Below, piece by piece: positions 8,588 to 16,880 of a stretch of DNA of 64,000 nt. The DNA lies in NCBI GenBank assembly GCA_016699535.1, contig CP064980.1, positions 558,001-622,000 of the forward strand. Reading direction: 5' to 3'. The first letter of the stretch is position 1. The number at the start of each line of letters is the position of its first letter. The position numbers and the translations under genes are program-made. The notes under the pieces were generated by a model. That model saw nothing but the letters and a program-made list of their open reading frames with translations, was not told the origin of the DNA and searched no databases. Source of the DNA: Myxococcales bacterium (GTDB lineage Bacteria > Myxococcota_A > Polyangia > Polyangiales > GCA-016699535).

Positions 8588-8603
8588 CATTTCAAAGCTA
8601 GAA

Positions 8604-11600
8604 ATGAAGCAGGCACTCTCACTTTTCTCTACATCAAAGCCCATCGCTTGTGCGCTTGTGTTAGCCTATCTTGTCGGTCTTTGTGCGTGTCTGCCCTTTT
8701 CGCAAGATGACAGTGAAGGCGCTGCTTCCGCCTACAGCGAAGCGGAGTTAAATCTCGATTCATTTTCCTGCCCCGACGGACAGCTTCGGGACTCTGCATC
8801 CGGTCTATGTTTTGCTGCCTCGAGCGAAAGCACCGTCGTATACGAGAGCACCGATTTTCGACTCGAGACGGAGTCAGCCGACCTTGCTGTACCCCCCAGT
8901 GCTGGGGTGCCAAGTGCAAGTGAAATTAAAGTTTATACCGATTTGATCTCTTCGCTTTACGTCCAGCCCGCTGCGCTAAGACAACAACCTTTCAACGAAG
9001 CTTTTCAAGCACAACTCAACTCGCTGAGCAAAGGAAGCGAAGCTGAAACCGAGTTCTTCGCGGGATTGCTCAATGAGTACTACGGAATTTGGAAAGGCTT
9101 TCACCGACGCGCGGAACTTATTTCTAAGTTTGAACAAGTTGATCGCGATACCCTTGCTCAGTGCGCGCTTGATATGGGCCAAGGTTTGCCCACCGTAGAT
9201 TGCGTGCAATCTTATCTTTCAGTTGCTCCGCTAATCAGTGATGCTAACCGTGAAACACCTCTTCAAGAACAAAGTGTCCTTGAAAGCTACGAGCATAGTT
9301 TGCAAAGCCTGTGGTACCTGATGCACGGCAGCCCCAGTCAAATCGCTATCGATCATGCTGAGGCCATCAAGTTTCAAGAAGTCGCGCCTTCTTTGCTGGC
9401 GCTCTTTGATGCACTCGGCAAACAACTTCTTCAGGCCCAACAGTATCATCGCTTGATCCACCTGGAAGCTTTTGTTGATACCGGTGACGGTATTAAGTGG
9501 GCGCCGGTGGGTCGCTGGGCCGAGAGCGCAGCACAAGCCATTGCCGATCACGTTGCCCAAGGTTTCGAGCAAACAGCCTATCAACTTTGGGAATTTCGTT
9601 ATTTCATCGAAGCAGTTCGGTATGCAGTCGATCAAACGGTGACGCTCAACAGCGATCTACTCAAAAAGTCACAAGACTGGCCCTTAGAAGACGCTTGGCA
9701 ACTTGCTATTGTGGCTGACAGCATCAACCTTTTGGAACGCTATACCGATTCAGAAAACTTTGCCACGCTTAGCAAAGTCCATCACCATTTACTCGCTGAA
9801 TGGCAAAGCAAAAGCGATTTGCCGGAATTCATCTACGCGATTGGAGACAAACTCGGCATTGAACGCAGCATGGATGCCATGGTGATTCGCTCAGCATTGT
9901 TGTGTGCCGGGGTTTCACTGGCTGGAGCGTTGATCGCTGGGCCGATTGGCGCATTTTGGGCAGGCATGATCGCATGCTTACCCATCACCGCGTTTGATGT
10001 CTATCAATTGGTCGTTCTTAGCGAATTGGCAACCGCTTCAGTACTTCTTTCCAACTACGGCATCGAAGATACCGTAGCTCTTGTGCCTATCAGCTACCGC
10101 AACGAGCGCGTTCAGGCCGCGAATATCGCCAGCTTGGCCGTGCTCATTGATGCGGCGAGCATCGGACTCGATGTAGCCGAAATCCTTAGCAAAGCTGACG
10201 AAGTTGCCGAAGGCCTTGAACGAGCCTCCCGCATATATTCAGGAGCAAAAGCCCGTATGCAAGGACTCCTAAATATCGTCAATGATTTTCGTCACAGTGA
10301 ACGGTTGGCTGACTTGATCTATCAACTTCAATTGGATCGACTACGACTAGGTGCACCTTTTATTTCCAGAGCGGGACGAGGCCTTAGTTCATCGCTAGCG
10401 CAAGACCTATGGCAACGAGCCATTAATACACCGTTTGGAGAAGGACTGATTGAGCTTGGCGTTGAAATTGAATCAATGCTCCCAGAACTCACGAATTATT
10501 TTAAACCTTCCCGGTATATCAGCGATCAGCAATGGTTGAGCCTCGGTCTCGTTGAGCGTGCAAAACAATTAGACGTTGCGCTTTACGGTGGCATTGAGCA
10601 AACCATTGATTGGGTTCCCCTTGCTCGCACCCCGGAGTTTCTCGATCCTGTCGTTCAAATCGAACGCTACAATAGCTCATCGTTTTGGGAAATTACCTTC
10701 AGCAAGGATTTCTTATCCAATACCTTGGATGCTCTGAGTGAAAAGTTTTCGAGGATAGCGGACATTGTCGAGGGATTGCACATTCACATCAGCTTTCCCT
10801 GGTCCAAGACAGCCGCCGAAACTGAGTCTGAAAATGTTGTTAAACTCTGGGTCTTGGCCAATGAAAAAGTAGCCATGAAAACCTTGGCTGAAAAACCACG
10901 ATGGGCCGTCGCGAATGGACGACTGGGGATTCCCAATTTTGCTGATTTACAAAAAGCTGTAGCTCTCCTGAAAAAAATGTCGACCGAACCCATCGGTGAA
11001 GCCTTAGATTGGCTCTGCAAGTACAACTGGGTAGGCTTGCGCCATTCAGTCTACGAAGTTGCCGAGCGTATTGGTCTTGAAATCCGTGGAAGACTGATTA
11101 GCAACGAGGATAAAATGGATCTTGCTGCTCATCTCATGCAGTCCCTTGAATCGCCCCACGAGGCCATTGCTTTAGGCCCAGGGGCTCGAGGCATACGACT
11201 TGATGATGTTTCCTTGGCCTGGTTTGATCATGCCAATAACGTTGTTGACGATCCTGAAGTACTTCGTGTCATGCTCATCTACGAAGGTAAGGATATCTCG
11301 AGTTTACCAACCTACGTTCGTTTGCCGCTGACTCGATGGGAAGAACGTGGTTACTTACAGCCATTTACCAAAGTAATCACAGAGGCTCGTGAGACCTTCC
11401 TAGAGCGCATGAAAGACATTGCCACCACGACCCCTGAAAAACCTAGCGAAGCAGAGCTGCGGATCCTTCGACATAAGGTGACGGAAGCTATTTCCGAATG
11501 GTCTCAAAAACCCCGGCTTTGGGAGCACTACTATCTCCCTTGCTCCGAGCCCCTTGTGCTGCGTTACTCCAGCTCCAAAAAAACTTTGTCTTTTTATTTG

Positions 11601-11618
11601 TGTTTTAGAAATAGCTGA
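8604..11618 (+). CDS. giant lipoprotein of unknown function
   Basis: 1004 residues from the ATG at 8604; a TTG seven codons upstream would overlap the -12 promoter element, so the ATG is preferred. The signal peptide ends in the lipobox GLCAC. After the lipid anchor come an acidic linker and a short Cys pair (SCPDGQLRDSASGLCF). The rest is long and mostly helical. A hydrophobic hairpin at about residues 425-465 (LLCAGVSLAGALIAGPIGAFW) could cross or insert in a membrane. No recognised domain. Promoter type and architecture group it with the other sigma-54 lipoproteins here. An envelope or surface role, or an effector delivered as a lipoprotein, are possibilities that the sequence alone does not decide. 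Confidence 0.75.
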   Translation: MKQALSLFSTSKPIACALVLAYLVGLCACLPFSQDDSEGAASAYSEAELNLDSFSCPDGQLRDSASGLCFAASSESTVVYESTDFRLETESADLAVPPSAGVPSASEIKVYTDLISSLYVQPAALRQQPFNEAFQAQLNSLSKGSEAETEFFAGLLNEYYGIWKGFHRRAELISKFEQVDRDTLAQCALDMGQGLPTVDCVQSYLSVAPLISDANRETPLQEQSVLESYEHSLQSLWYLMHGSPSQIAIDHAEAIKFQEVAPSLLALFDALGKQLLQAQQYHRLIHLEAFVDTGDGIKWAPVGRWAESAAQAIADHVAQGFEQTAYQLWEFRYFIEAVRYAVDQTVTLNSDLLKKSQDWPLEDAWQLAIVADSINLLERYTDSENFATLSKVHHHLLAEWQSKSDLPEFIYAIGDKLGIERSMDAMVIRSALLCAGVSLAGALIAGPIGAFWAGMIACLPITAFDVYQLVVLSELATASVLLSNYGIEDTVALVPISYRNERVQAANIASLAVLIDAASIGLDVAEILSKADEVAEGLERASRIYSGAKARMQGLLNIVNDFRHSERLADLIYQLQLDRLRLGAPFISRAGRGLSSSLAQDLWQRAINTPFGEGLIELGVEIESMLPELTNYFKPSRYISDQQWLSLGLVERAKQLDVALYGGIEQTIDWVPLARTPEFLDPVVQIERYNSSSFWEITFSKDFLSNTLDALSEKFSRIADIVEGLHIHISFPWSKTAAETESENVVKLWVLANEKVAMKTLAEKPRWAVANGRLGIPNFADLQKAVALLKKMSTEPIGEALDWLCKYNWVGLRHSVYEVAERIGLEIRGRLISNEDKMDLAAHLMQSLESPHEAIALGPGARGIRLDDVSLAWFDHANNVVDDPEVLRVMLIYEGKDISSLPTYVRLPLTRWEERGYLQPFTKVITEARETFLERMKDIATTTPEKPSEAELRILRHKVTEAISEWSQKPRLWEHYYLPCSEPLVLRYSSSKKTLSFYLCFRNS

Positions 11619-11838
11619 TATATAAGCCGCCTCCCGATCGCGATTTTGCGCGGGAACAACACCTTGATCGACCCGAACTTGGCTCATTTTTAGAGGACCT
11701 TCGGGCATCTCAGCCTGCTCATGCACCCTGCGTGACGGGCTGAAGAAGATCTGCTGCTTCGCTAAGGCAAACAGGCAGCAATGCAACGCCATCTTTGGTG
11801 TTGTCTATGGATTTGTGCATCGTTTGGAAAGTAAAATT
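11619..11838. other. intergenic region
   Basis: 220 bases with several short inverted repeats (for example TTGCGCGGGAAC against the preceding CCCGATCGCG). I find no promoter, RNA gene or open frame I would support. Confidence 0.3.
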
Positions 11839-12129
11839 ATGGAAAAATATAACTTAAAAAATCAATCTTTCGCTCAGCTCGTCTCTGTTTTTGTATCTTT
11901 AATGCTCTTAGCTTTTGCTAGCAGCGGTTGCGCTCAATACAGCGCGCGATCCCCGATAGCTCCGGTGCCCGGAGCGCTCGAGCTCTCTACAATACTGGAC
12001 GGCCCACAATACGAACCGGAAGAGTCGTTCAGCTCGACTGCTTTTGATGAATCGACCGATCGTGCTCAGGGGCCTTATCATTGCGCTTACCTCGAGCAGA
12101 GCAAAACCTTGGAGTGTTCCGGCAGCTAG
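11839..12129 (+). CDS. small lipoprotein
   Basis: 96 residues from the ATG at 11839 (an upstream in-frame ATG at 11815 is possible). Lysine-rich start (KYNLKNQ), hydrophobic core, then the lipobox ASSGC. The mature part is about 70 residues, Ser/Glu/Pro-rich and probably largely disordered, with two cysteines near the end (YHCAYLEQ...LECSGS) that could pair. No family recognised. It is followed after 38 bases by the acyltransferase pair on the same strand, so it may share their transcript. Confidence 0.6.
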   Translation: MEKYNLKNQSFAQLVSVFVSLMLLAFASSGCAQYSARSPIAPVPGALELSTILDGPQYEPEESFSSTAFDESTDRAQGPYHCAYLEQSKTLECSGS

Positions 12130-12167
12130 TGTTCCCAAGCGGGAAAAAAGACGTTATCGATTGAGGA

Positions 12168-12992
12168 ATGAACTCGGCTACAAGCACGCCAAGTAAAGCT
12201 TTTGTGCCTCACGATTCCTGGATAACACGAGGGGTCTCAGTGCTATTGTGGAGCATTAATCTGGCTTGGATGATTCCAAGCATGCTTTTGCTTACCGCAA
12301 TTTGGAAAGCAGTGCCTGTTAGACGAACAGAGTGGCTTACTCGCTTGCAATGCCGTGTGCAGATAGCGCTTACGGGCTGCAAGTGGCGCGCCATCGTGCA
12401 TCCGGATGTCGATCCCAAAAGATCGTATTTGTTTTTGCAAAACCATACGAATCATTTTGACTATGCAGTCATGGCCAATGCCACGCCTCATCCTTTGCAA
12501 GGCGTCGAGCTTGAAAAGCATTTCAAGTATCCGGTGTATGGCTGGTTTATGAAAGCGCGTGGCACTATACCCATCAAACAAGGAAGCGCTACCGCAAACA
12601 AAGATCTCGGCGATCGCATGAAGCGAGAGCTTGAACGCGGCATGTCAATTTTGCTTTTCCCGGAGGGGACACGCACCCTTGATGGTCGATTGGGACCGCT
12701 GCGACGAGGTGCATTTCACATGGCCCTACAACTCGGCGTCCCCATCGTACCAGTGACTGTAACGGGCATGTATGAAACGATGCATAAAGGATCATTACTG
12801 ATCCGGCCTGGCTACACGGTGACGGTACACGTCGATAAACCCATCGAGACAACAGCTTTAAACAAACGCGATGTTCCTGCCCTTATGGAGCAAGTCAGAA
12901 CTGTGATGAGCAACCATATTGATGCTTACTGGCAAAAGCAAAGCGAGCAACAAGCTTTAGAGACTGCACAGTCGGGTGTGCAAAGCGGATGA
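12168..12992 (+). CDS. plsC: 1-acyl-sn-glycerol-3-phosphate acyltransferase family protein
   Basis: 274 residues. PlsC-family enzymes transfer an acyl chain from acyl-ACP or acyl-CoA to lysophosphatidic acid or a related acceptor at the inner membrane. The catalytic HxxxxD appears as NHTNHFD near residue 92. The acceptor-binding motif FPEGTRTLDG is near 164 and the VPIVPVTVTG block follows. A hydrophobic N-terminal helix (SVLLWSINLAWMIPSMLL) anchors it. A GAGG sits just before the ATG. The stop overlaps the start of a second PlsC-like gene by four bases (ATGA), so the two are translated together. Which of the two is the housekeeping enzyme cannot be told. Confidence 0.88.
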   Translation: MNSATSTPSKAFVPHDSWITRGVSVLLWSINLAWMIPSMLLLTAIWKAVPVRRTEWLTRLQCRVQIALTGCKWRAIVHPDVDPKRSYLFLQNHTNHFDYAVMANATPHPLQGVELEKHFKYPVYGWFMKARGTIPIKQGSATANKDLGDRMKRELERGMSILLFPEGTRTLDGRLGPLRRGAFHMALQLGVPIVPVTVTGMYETMHKGSLLIRPGYTVTVHVDKPIETTALNKRDVPALMEQVRTVMSNHIDAYWQKQSEQQALETAQSGVQSG

Positions 12993-13747
12993 GTACGATC
13001 ATCACAATGGGACGGATTCTTTACCGCGTGCTTAGTTTTGCACTGATGACTCTGTGGCAACTTAGCTGCTTGCGTTTTCGTTTATTTTTCGCGCCGCTAA
13101 GCAAAGCTCGCAGCCATCGGAATCGAGCGCTCAAAGCTTGGGCCGAATCAACGCTGCGTATTTTTGCGTTTAGTCTTGAAATCATAGGCGAGCAACCGCC
13201 TCAAGATGGCCCGCGTTTGGTTCTAGCAAACCATCGCTCACCTTTTGATATTCCTGCTGTGCTTTTTGCGATTCAAACGCGCACCATGGGTCAAGCTGCT
13301 GTCAGTAAGTGGCCCCTCATTGGAAGTGCCGCTCGTGCTGGCGACACAATCTTTGTCGATCGCCAAGATAAAGAAAGCGGCAAGCAAGCCATCGCTGGAG
13401 CACGCCAAGCGCTGCTGGAAGAAGATGCCGTACTCATTTTCCCAGAAGGAACAACCTTCGAAGGCGATGAACTACGCCCTTTTAAACTTGGTGGTATATC
13501 TGCGGGACAAGACAGCAACGCGCTCATCATCCCGGTTGGCATTTGCTATGAAGAAGGCTTTGGCTACGATAAAGAATCCCTTGGGAGTTACCTAAAGCGC
13601 GTTGCAGGACAACGCCGCTGCAAGCTCACCGTCGCCATCGGCGCAGCCATCACACCCCAAGCCACCGTCGAGCAAACTGCCCAAGCAACGCACGAAGCGA
13701 TCACCACCCTCATCCACCAAGCCCGCACCAGCCTAGAGCACCGCTAA
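12989..13747 (+). CDS. second PlsC-family acyltransferase
   Basis: 252 residues, coupled to the preceding acyltransferase by a four-base overlap. N-terminal hydrophobic segment, then ANHRSPFDIP (HxxxxD, near residue 81), a KWPLIGSAAR block, FPEGTTFEGDELRPFK near residue 151, and IIPVGICY. The motifs differ enough from the first copy to suggest a different acceptor or acyl chain, for example a lyso-lipid or ornithine-lipid acyltransferase. That is inference. A copy of the palindromic repeat starts right at its stop codon. Confidence 0.85.
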   Translation: MSTIITMGRILYRVLSFALMTLWQLSCLRFRLFFAPLSKARSHRNRALKAWAESTLRIFAFSLEIIGEQPPQDGPRLVLANHRSPFDIPAVLFAIQTRTMGQAAVSKWPLIGSAARAGDTIFVDRQDKESGKQAIAGARQALLEEDAVLIFPEGTTFEGDELRPFKLGGISAGQDSNALIIPVGICYEEGFGYDKESLGSYLKRVAGQRRCKLTVAIGAAITPQATVEQTAQATHEAITTLIHQARTSLEHR

Positions 13748-13898
13748 CCACCCACCCCGCGAGCAACGCGAGCCCGCTGGGGTGGGAGCCGACGCGCGGA
13801 GCGCGCTCGGGAGGGGAGACGCGTGTCTCCCCTCTTTGGAGCGCTGCTACGCAGCAGTACAAACAGTTAAAGCCAACAACTTAACCAATTCCAAAATC
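13748..13898 (-). repeat. palindromic REP-like element, copy 3 (inverted)
   Basis: Reverse complement of the unit at 3771-3920, including the ATTTTGGAATTG leader and the CTGCGTAGCAGCGCTCC palindrome. It is diverged by scattered substitutions. Like copy 1 it begins at the 3' end of a gene. Such elements are often moved by REP-associated tyrosine transposases, and one is encoded at 41062-41982. Confidence 0.75.
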
Positions 13899-13923
13899 AC
13901 CTAACTACCAACCCAAACAATAA

Positions 13924-13940
13924 ACCCCACAAAGTGGGGT
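13924..13940 (+). terminator. short perfect hairpin, possible terminator
   Basis: ACCCCAC-AAA-GTGGGGT, a seven-pair stem with a three-base loop, after the acyltransferase genes. There is no T run, so an intrinsic terminator is doubtful. Confidence 0.35.
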
Positions 13941-14002
13941 CTGTAGGCCCCAAACACACTTTTGCTTCGCTAAATTTCACAATAATTTCAATATGTAGTC
14001 TT

Positions 14003-14018
14003 TGGCCCGATGTTTGCA
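14003..14018 (+). promoter_or_regulatory. sigma-54-like (-24/-12) element upstream of the tRNA and glycosidase gene
   Basis: TGGCCCGATGTTTGCA: one mismatch to consensus (A to C), GG-N10-GC spacing exact. The predicted start near 14029 would give a transcript running through the tRNA into the lipoprotein gene. Confidence 0.5.
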
Positions 14019-14072
14019 GCAATTGTGGGTATGGGCAAAAACCCCCAAGAAGCGATAGCGCATCCTAAACGA

Positions 14073-14100
14073 TTGACAGATGATACCGAGGTTTTATACA
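14073..14100 (+). promoter_or_regulatory. sigma-70 promoter for tRNA-Met
   Basis: A perfect TTGACA, 16-base spacer, TATACA. The start of transcription would fall near 14107, about 38 bases before the mature tRNA 5' end. Confidence 0.6.
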
Positions 14101-14144
14101 CCGCCGTTCAGCCATCGGGTTATAAGGGTAGCCCTCGGCTTATC

Positions 14145-14218
14145 GGCGATGTAGCTCAGATGGTTAGAGCGGGCGTTTCATACGCGCTAGGTCAGTGGTT
14201 CGATTCCACTCATCGCCA
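14145..14218 (+). tRNA. tRNA-Met (anticodon CAU)
   Basis: 74 bases fold as a cloverleaf. Acceptor stem GGCGATG/CATCGCC, D arm GCTC/GAGC, anticodon loop TTCATAC with CAU at 34-36, T arm with GTTCGATT-type loop between AGTGG and CCACT, discriminator A. The 3' CCA is not encoded (ACT follows). CAU could also be the Ile2 (lysidine) species. The first acceptor pair is G-C, so this is not a typical initiator. Confidence 0.92.
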
Positions 14219-15350
14219 CTCCTTCTTCTTTACTTTTTTCATCTCGAGCGCGCTGATGATGAGCGCATGTCTCATGCCAAGCGGACAAGGTTTTGAGGAC
14301 CCAAGGGACAAAACCACATCGTCTTCAACCAACAAGAACGATCCATCGCAAGACGGCACAGACCTTGCTTTAGCAAACGGTCCCAACGGTCCTGACACTT
14401 GCTACCAAGACAACGGTAGTTTTGCCCTTGGTGCACAATATCTCGGTGGTCTAACGAATTCTACGCGTGCCTGCAGCGCTGGAATGAGCTGGATGAAACA
14501 ACAATACAAGTTTCACTCTGGCTCAAAGCCTTCGGAGTTGCAAGGTTTCATCGACCATGCCCACAACGAGGGCTTCAAAATTCTCCTCAGCATTCCAGGT
14601 GAGTTTAGGCCCAGTAGCATTGATTACAACGGCTACGTTAACTTCATTGAAGGCGTCGCCGCACTTGGACCCGATGCCATCGAGATATGGAACGAGCCTA
14701 ACTTGGATATGGAATGGCCTGCTGGAAAAATTAGCGCAAGCGACTACGTCAACAAGCTTCTTCAACCCTCGTATGATGCGATCAAGGCTGTCAATCAAGA
14801 CATCATGGTCGTAAGTGCAGCGCCTGCACCCACCGGCTACTTCGGTGGAAATTGTTCAGCAGAGGGCTGCGACGATGAGCCCTACCTTCGCGAGATGGCC
14901 AACGCTGGCGCTGAAGCCTCTCTTGACTGCGTTGGCGCTCACTATAACGCCGGAGCAACAGCGCCTGACCAGAGCACAGGCCATCCTGCGGATGATGGTC
15001 AACATCATCACAGTTGGTATCTCAAGCCTTTGTTGGATCTTTATTCGAGCATTATAGCCAAGCCAATTTGTGTCACCGAATTCGGCTACCTTAGCGGCGA
15101 GGGCTACGGTTCGGTGCCTGGTGGCTTTTCTTGGGCTGCAAATATATCGCTCGAGCAGCACGCTTCCTGGCTTGCCCAAGCTACTAAAATCATGGCAACC
15201 GAATACAGTGACGTACGTCTAGGCATTGTGTGGAACATGGATTTCACGAGCTGGGGCGATGATCCCATGGGTGGCTACGCCATTATTCGTCCAGACGGTT
15301 CATGTCCAGCTTGCGAAACGCTAAAAAACACAATGGCTTCAATTCAATAA
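14160..15350 (+). CDS. secreted glycoside-hydrolase-like lipoprotein (clan GH-A type barrel)
   Basis: The mature part starts after a lipobox-like SALMMSAC with a Ser/Thr/Asp linker. A TIM-barrel glycosidase-like domain follows, with IEIWNEPNLD (acid/base Glu, first of the two) and ICVTEFGYLSG (nucleophile Glu), both in the positions typical of clan GH-A retaining enzymes. It ends NMDFTSWGDDP. Substrate unknown. The start is a real puzzle: between the tRNA 3' end and the lipobox there is no ATG, GTG or TTG in any frame. The only in-frame ATG (14160) lies in the tRNA D arm. A GTG at 14195, in the tRNA T arm, would give a better signal peptide if the T6 run at about 14231-14236 were one base shorter. 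The coordinates given use the 14160 ATG. Confidence 0.65.
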   Translation: MVRAGVSYALGQWFDSTHRHSFFFTFFISSALMMSACLMPSGQGFEDPRDKTTSSSTNKNDPSQDGTDLALANGPNGPDTCYQDNGSFALGAQYLGGLTNSTRACSAGMSWMKQQYKFHSGSKPSELQGFIDHAHNEGFKILLSIPGEFRPSSIDYNGYVNFIEGVAALGPDAIEIWNEPNLDMEWPAGKISASDYVNKLLQPSYDAIKAVNQDIMVVSAAPAPTGYFGGNCSAEGCDDEPYLREMANAGAEASLDCVGAHYNAGATAPDQSTGHPADDGQHHHSWYLKPLLDLYSSIIAKPICVTEFGYLSGEGYGSVPGGFSWAANISLEQHASWLAQATKIMATEYSDVRLGIVWNMDFTSWGDDPMGGYAIIRPDGSCPACETLKNTMASIQ

Positions 15351-15354
15351 CAGT

Positions 15355-15585
15355 TTAGACGTCCCCACCCGCATCACCGATAGGCGTGGTGCCACTGTCA
15401 TCGCTCGTTCCAGAATCCGTCGTTGTATTGCCATCCGGGTTCGTGTTTGCGTCGCTGCTACCATCAAGGGAGGCGTCGCCATCGACTGAAGCATCTTGAC
15501 CAATCTTGCTGCGGTCAAAATCCGCAATAAACTGGCAACTGCTACTAAGCAAAAACAGGGCAAAAAGAAGATTCAAACGAGCCAT
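15355..15585 (-). CDS. short acidic lipoprotein
   Basis: 76 residues from the ATG at 15585 (an in-frame TTG lies 12 codons upstream). MARLNLLFALFLLSSSC is a type II signal peptide, and the residues after the cysteine are QFIADFDRSKI. An 'ADFDRSKI'-like start followed by an Asp/Ser/Thr-rich tail is, as far as I recall, common in lipoproteins of Myxococcota. Those proteins usually go on with a folded domain. Here the chain stops after the low-complexity tail, so this may be a truncated member or just a stub. It converges with the glycosidase gene, four bases apart. Confidence 0.55.
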   Translation of the reverse strand: MARLNLLFALFLLSSSCQFIADFDRSKIGQDASVDGDASLDGSSDANTNPDGNTTTDSGTSDDSGTTPIGDAGGDV

Positions 15586-15631
15586 GCCCGGCACTGTAGT
15601 GCGGCTTTTAGGCTCTTGCAAGTACCAAGAC

Positions 15632-16691
15632 TTAAGGAAACCAGCTCAAATGTGTTGGTCCGCCGCTTGATAGGCCATCTTCACAACTGAAGGCCTTGAG
15701 CGGAATACTCGCTCTTGTGTATGAATTGAGCCCTTGCGAAATGAACTGAGCGCCGTAATTATTTGCAAGCTTGTTTTGCAAATCAGCATTGTCAAAATCT
15801 GCAACGAACTCCATTCGATCTGCACCGTGTTTCGAAGCGCAATATCCAAACCGATATAAAAGCTGACAGAAGAACCCCTCTCCAAGGGAATTAAAATTCG
15901 GAATATCGTCCCAGGGTAGTTTTGAAATCTTGTCTAGACGTATTTTTGACGTAAGCTGCTTGTTCCGCCGTTGCTGGCATCCAAACGAAGCTGCCGGTAA
16001 GCGTACCTAGCTCAAGACCCACAAGCGCTGGATTGAGTGCAAGCACTGTCGAAGCACCCGTTTTTGCCAACTCAATAAAGTTATCAATTGACTCGCACCA
16101 ATCGGGATCTCCAGGATCGGGAGGGGTTGAGACATTTCCGCTACCGAGAACATCAGCGAGTGCTTTCAACGCAGCTACGCGCGCAGCATAGTCCATCGCT
16201 TGAAACTCCGGATTGTGTTGAATACCAGGATAACGCGGAAGCAAATCAGTTGCGCCAATTGCCGCTGCCAAATGCTGTCCGATTTGCGCGCCGGCTTCTG
16301 CGCTTTGCCCCGATTCTAAGGCAAGATCACGGTAAAGCTCAGCAACAATGCTTCCTTTTTCTGCAAGGTTGGGCTCCGAATTAAGCGCATCGCCCGCGAG
16401 CTGTGTTCTGGCTTTGATCCAATCGAAATCTGGCGGATTGTCCCATAAAGTACGAACGATCCAATATAGTATCAGCGCTACAACAGCCACGCCCAAAACA
16501 AGTAAAGCCAGTGAGAGAATACTAAGATCATCAACAATCGCTATCTCATCATGGCCTGCTTCAATGGTTTACTCAGATGCCTCAACGCTGCAGCCCTGGA
16601 CTTGCACAGCCACCAGCAACACGCTCAACAACAGGCACACGCTGTTGATTCCCATCCTATGAAATAGTTGTTTAATCCGTGTCGAACGCAT
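15632..16691 (-). pseudogene. decayed or mis-assembled large lipoprotein gene
   Basis: The ATG at 16691 opens a clear type II signal peptide (basic start MRSTRIKQ, core LLLSVLLVAV, lipobox VQGC with Cys34), but codon 41 is TAA (16569-16571). The same frame continues with a transmembrane segment (LALLVLGVAVVALILYWIV) and a helical domain to about 15948. An A5 run (plus strand 15943-15947) then throws it out of frame. If that run had four A, the chain would continue KIRLDKISKLPWDD and end at 15632. Repaired length is about 350 residues. It carries a sigma-54 promoter like its intact relatives. One stop plus one homopolymer indel can be decay or sequencing error. Function unknown. Confidence 0.7.
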
Positions 16692-16705
16692 AGTGGAATG
16701 TTACA

Positions 16706-16721
16706 TGCAGATCTCGTGCCA
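16706..16721 (-). promoter_or_regulatory. sigma-54 (-24/-12) promoter
   Basis: On the minus strand TGGCACGAGATCTGCA: perfect -24 element, GG-N10-GC spacing, one mismatch at -12 (CTGCA). The predicted start near 16695 is only a few bases before the ATG at 16691, nearly leaderless as at 8604. Confidence 0.65.
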
Positions 16722-16880
16722 AGTTGTGGTGTTTGCGGCATGAAAATTTCCCATGGTGGTTTTGTAAATACAGCCGTTTCTACACTGCGCGGCACACATT
16801 GCGCACATACGCACCGAGGTCTATTTGACCCATGTGAGCCGCTTCAGAAAAGCTAAGATGGGGCTAGCGGCATCAGTACT

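Noticed and set aside
14010..14159. N-terminal extension of the glycosidase-like protein upstream of and through the tRNA
   Set aside because: The translated part is the tRNA and its promoter region; it is not protein-like and contains the complete tRNA cloverleaf.
14145..14300. Integrative element at the tRNA 3' end
   Set aside because: No integrase gene, no repeated tRNA 3' sequence (attR) found in the window.
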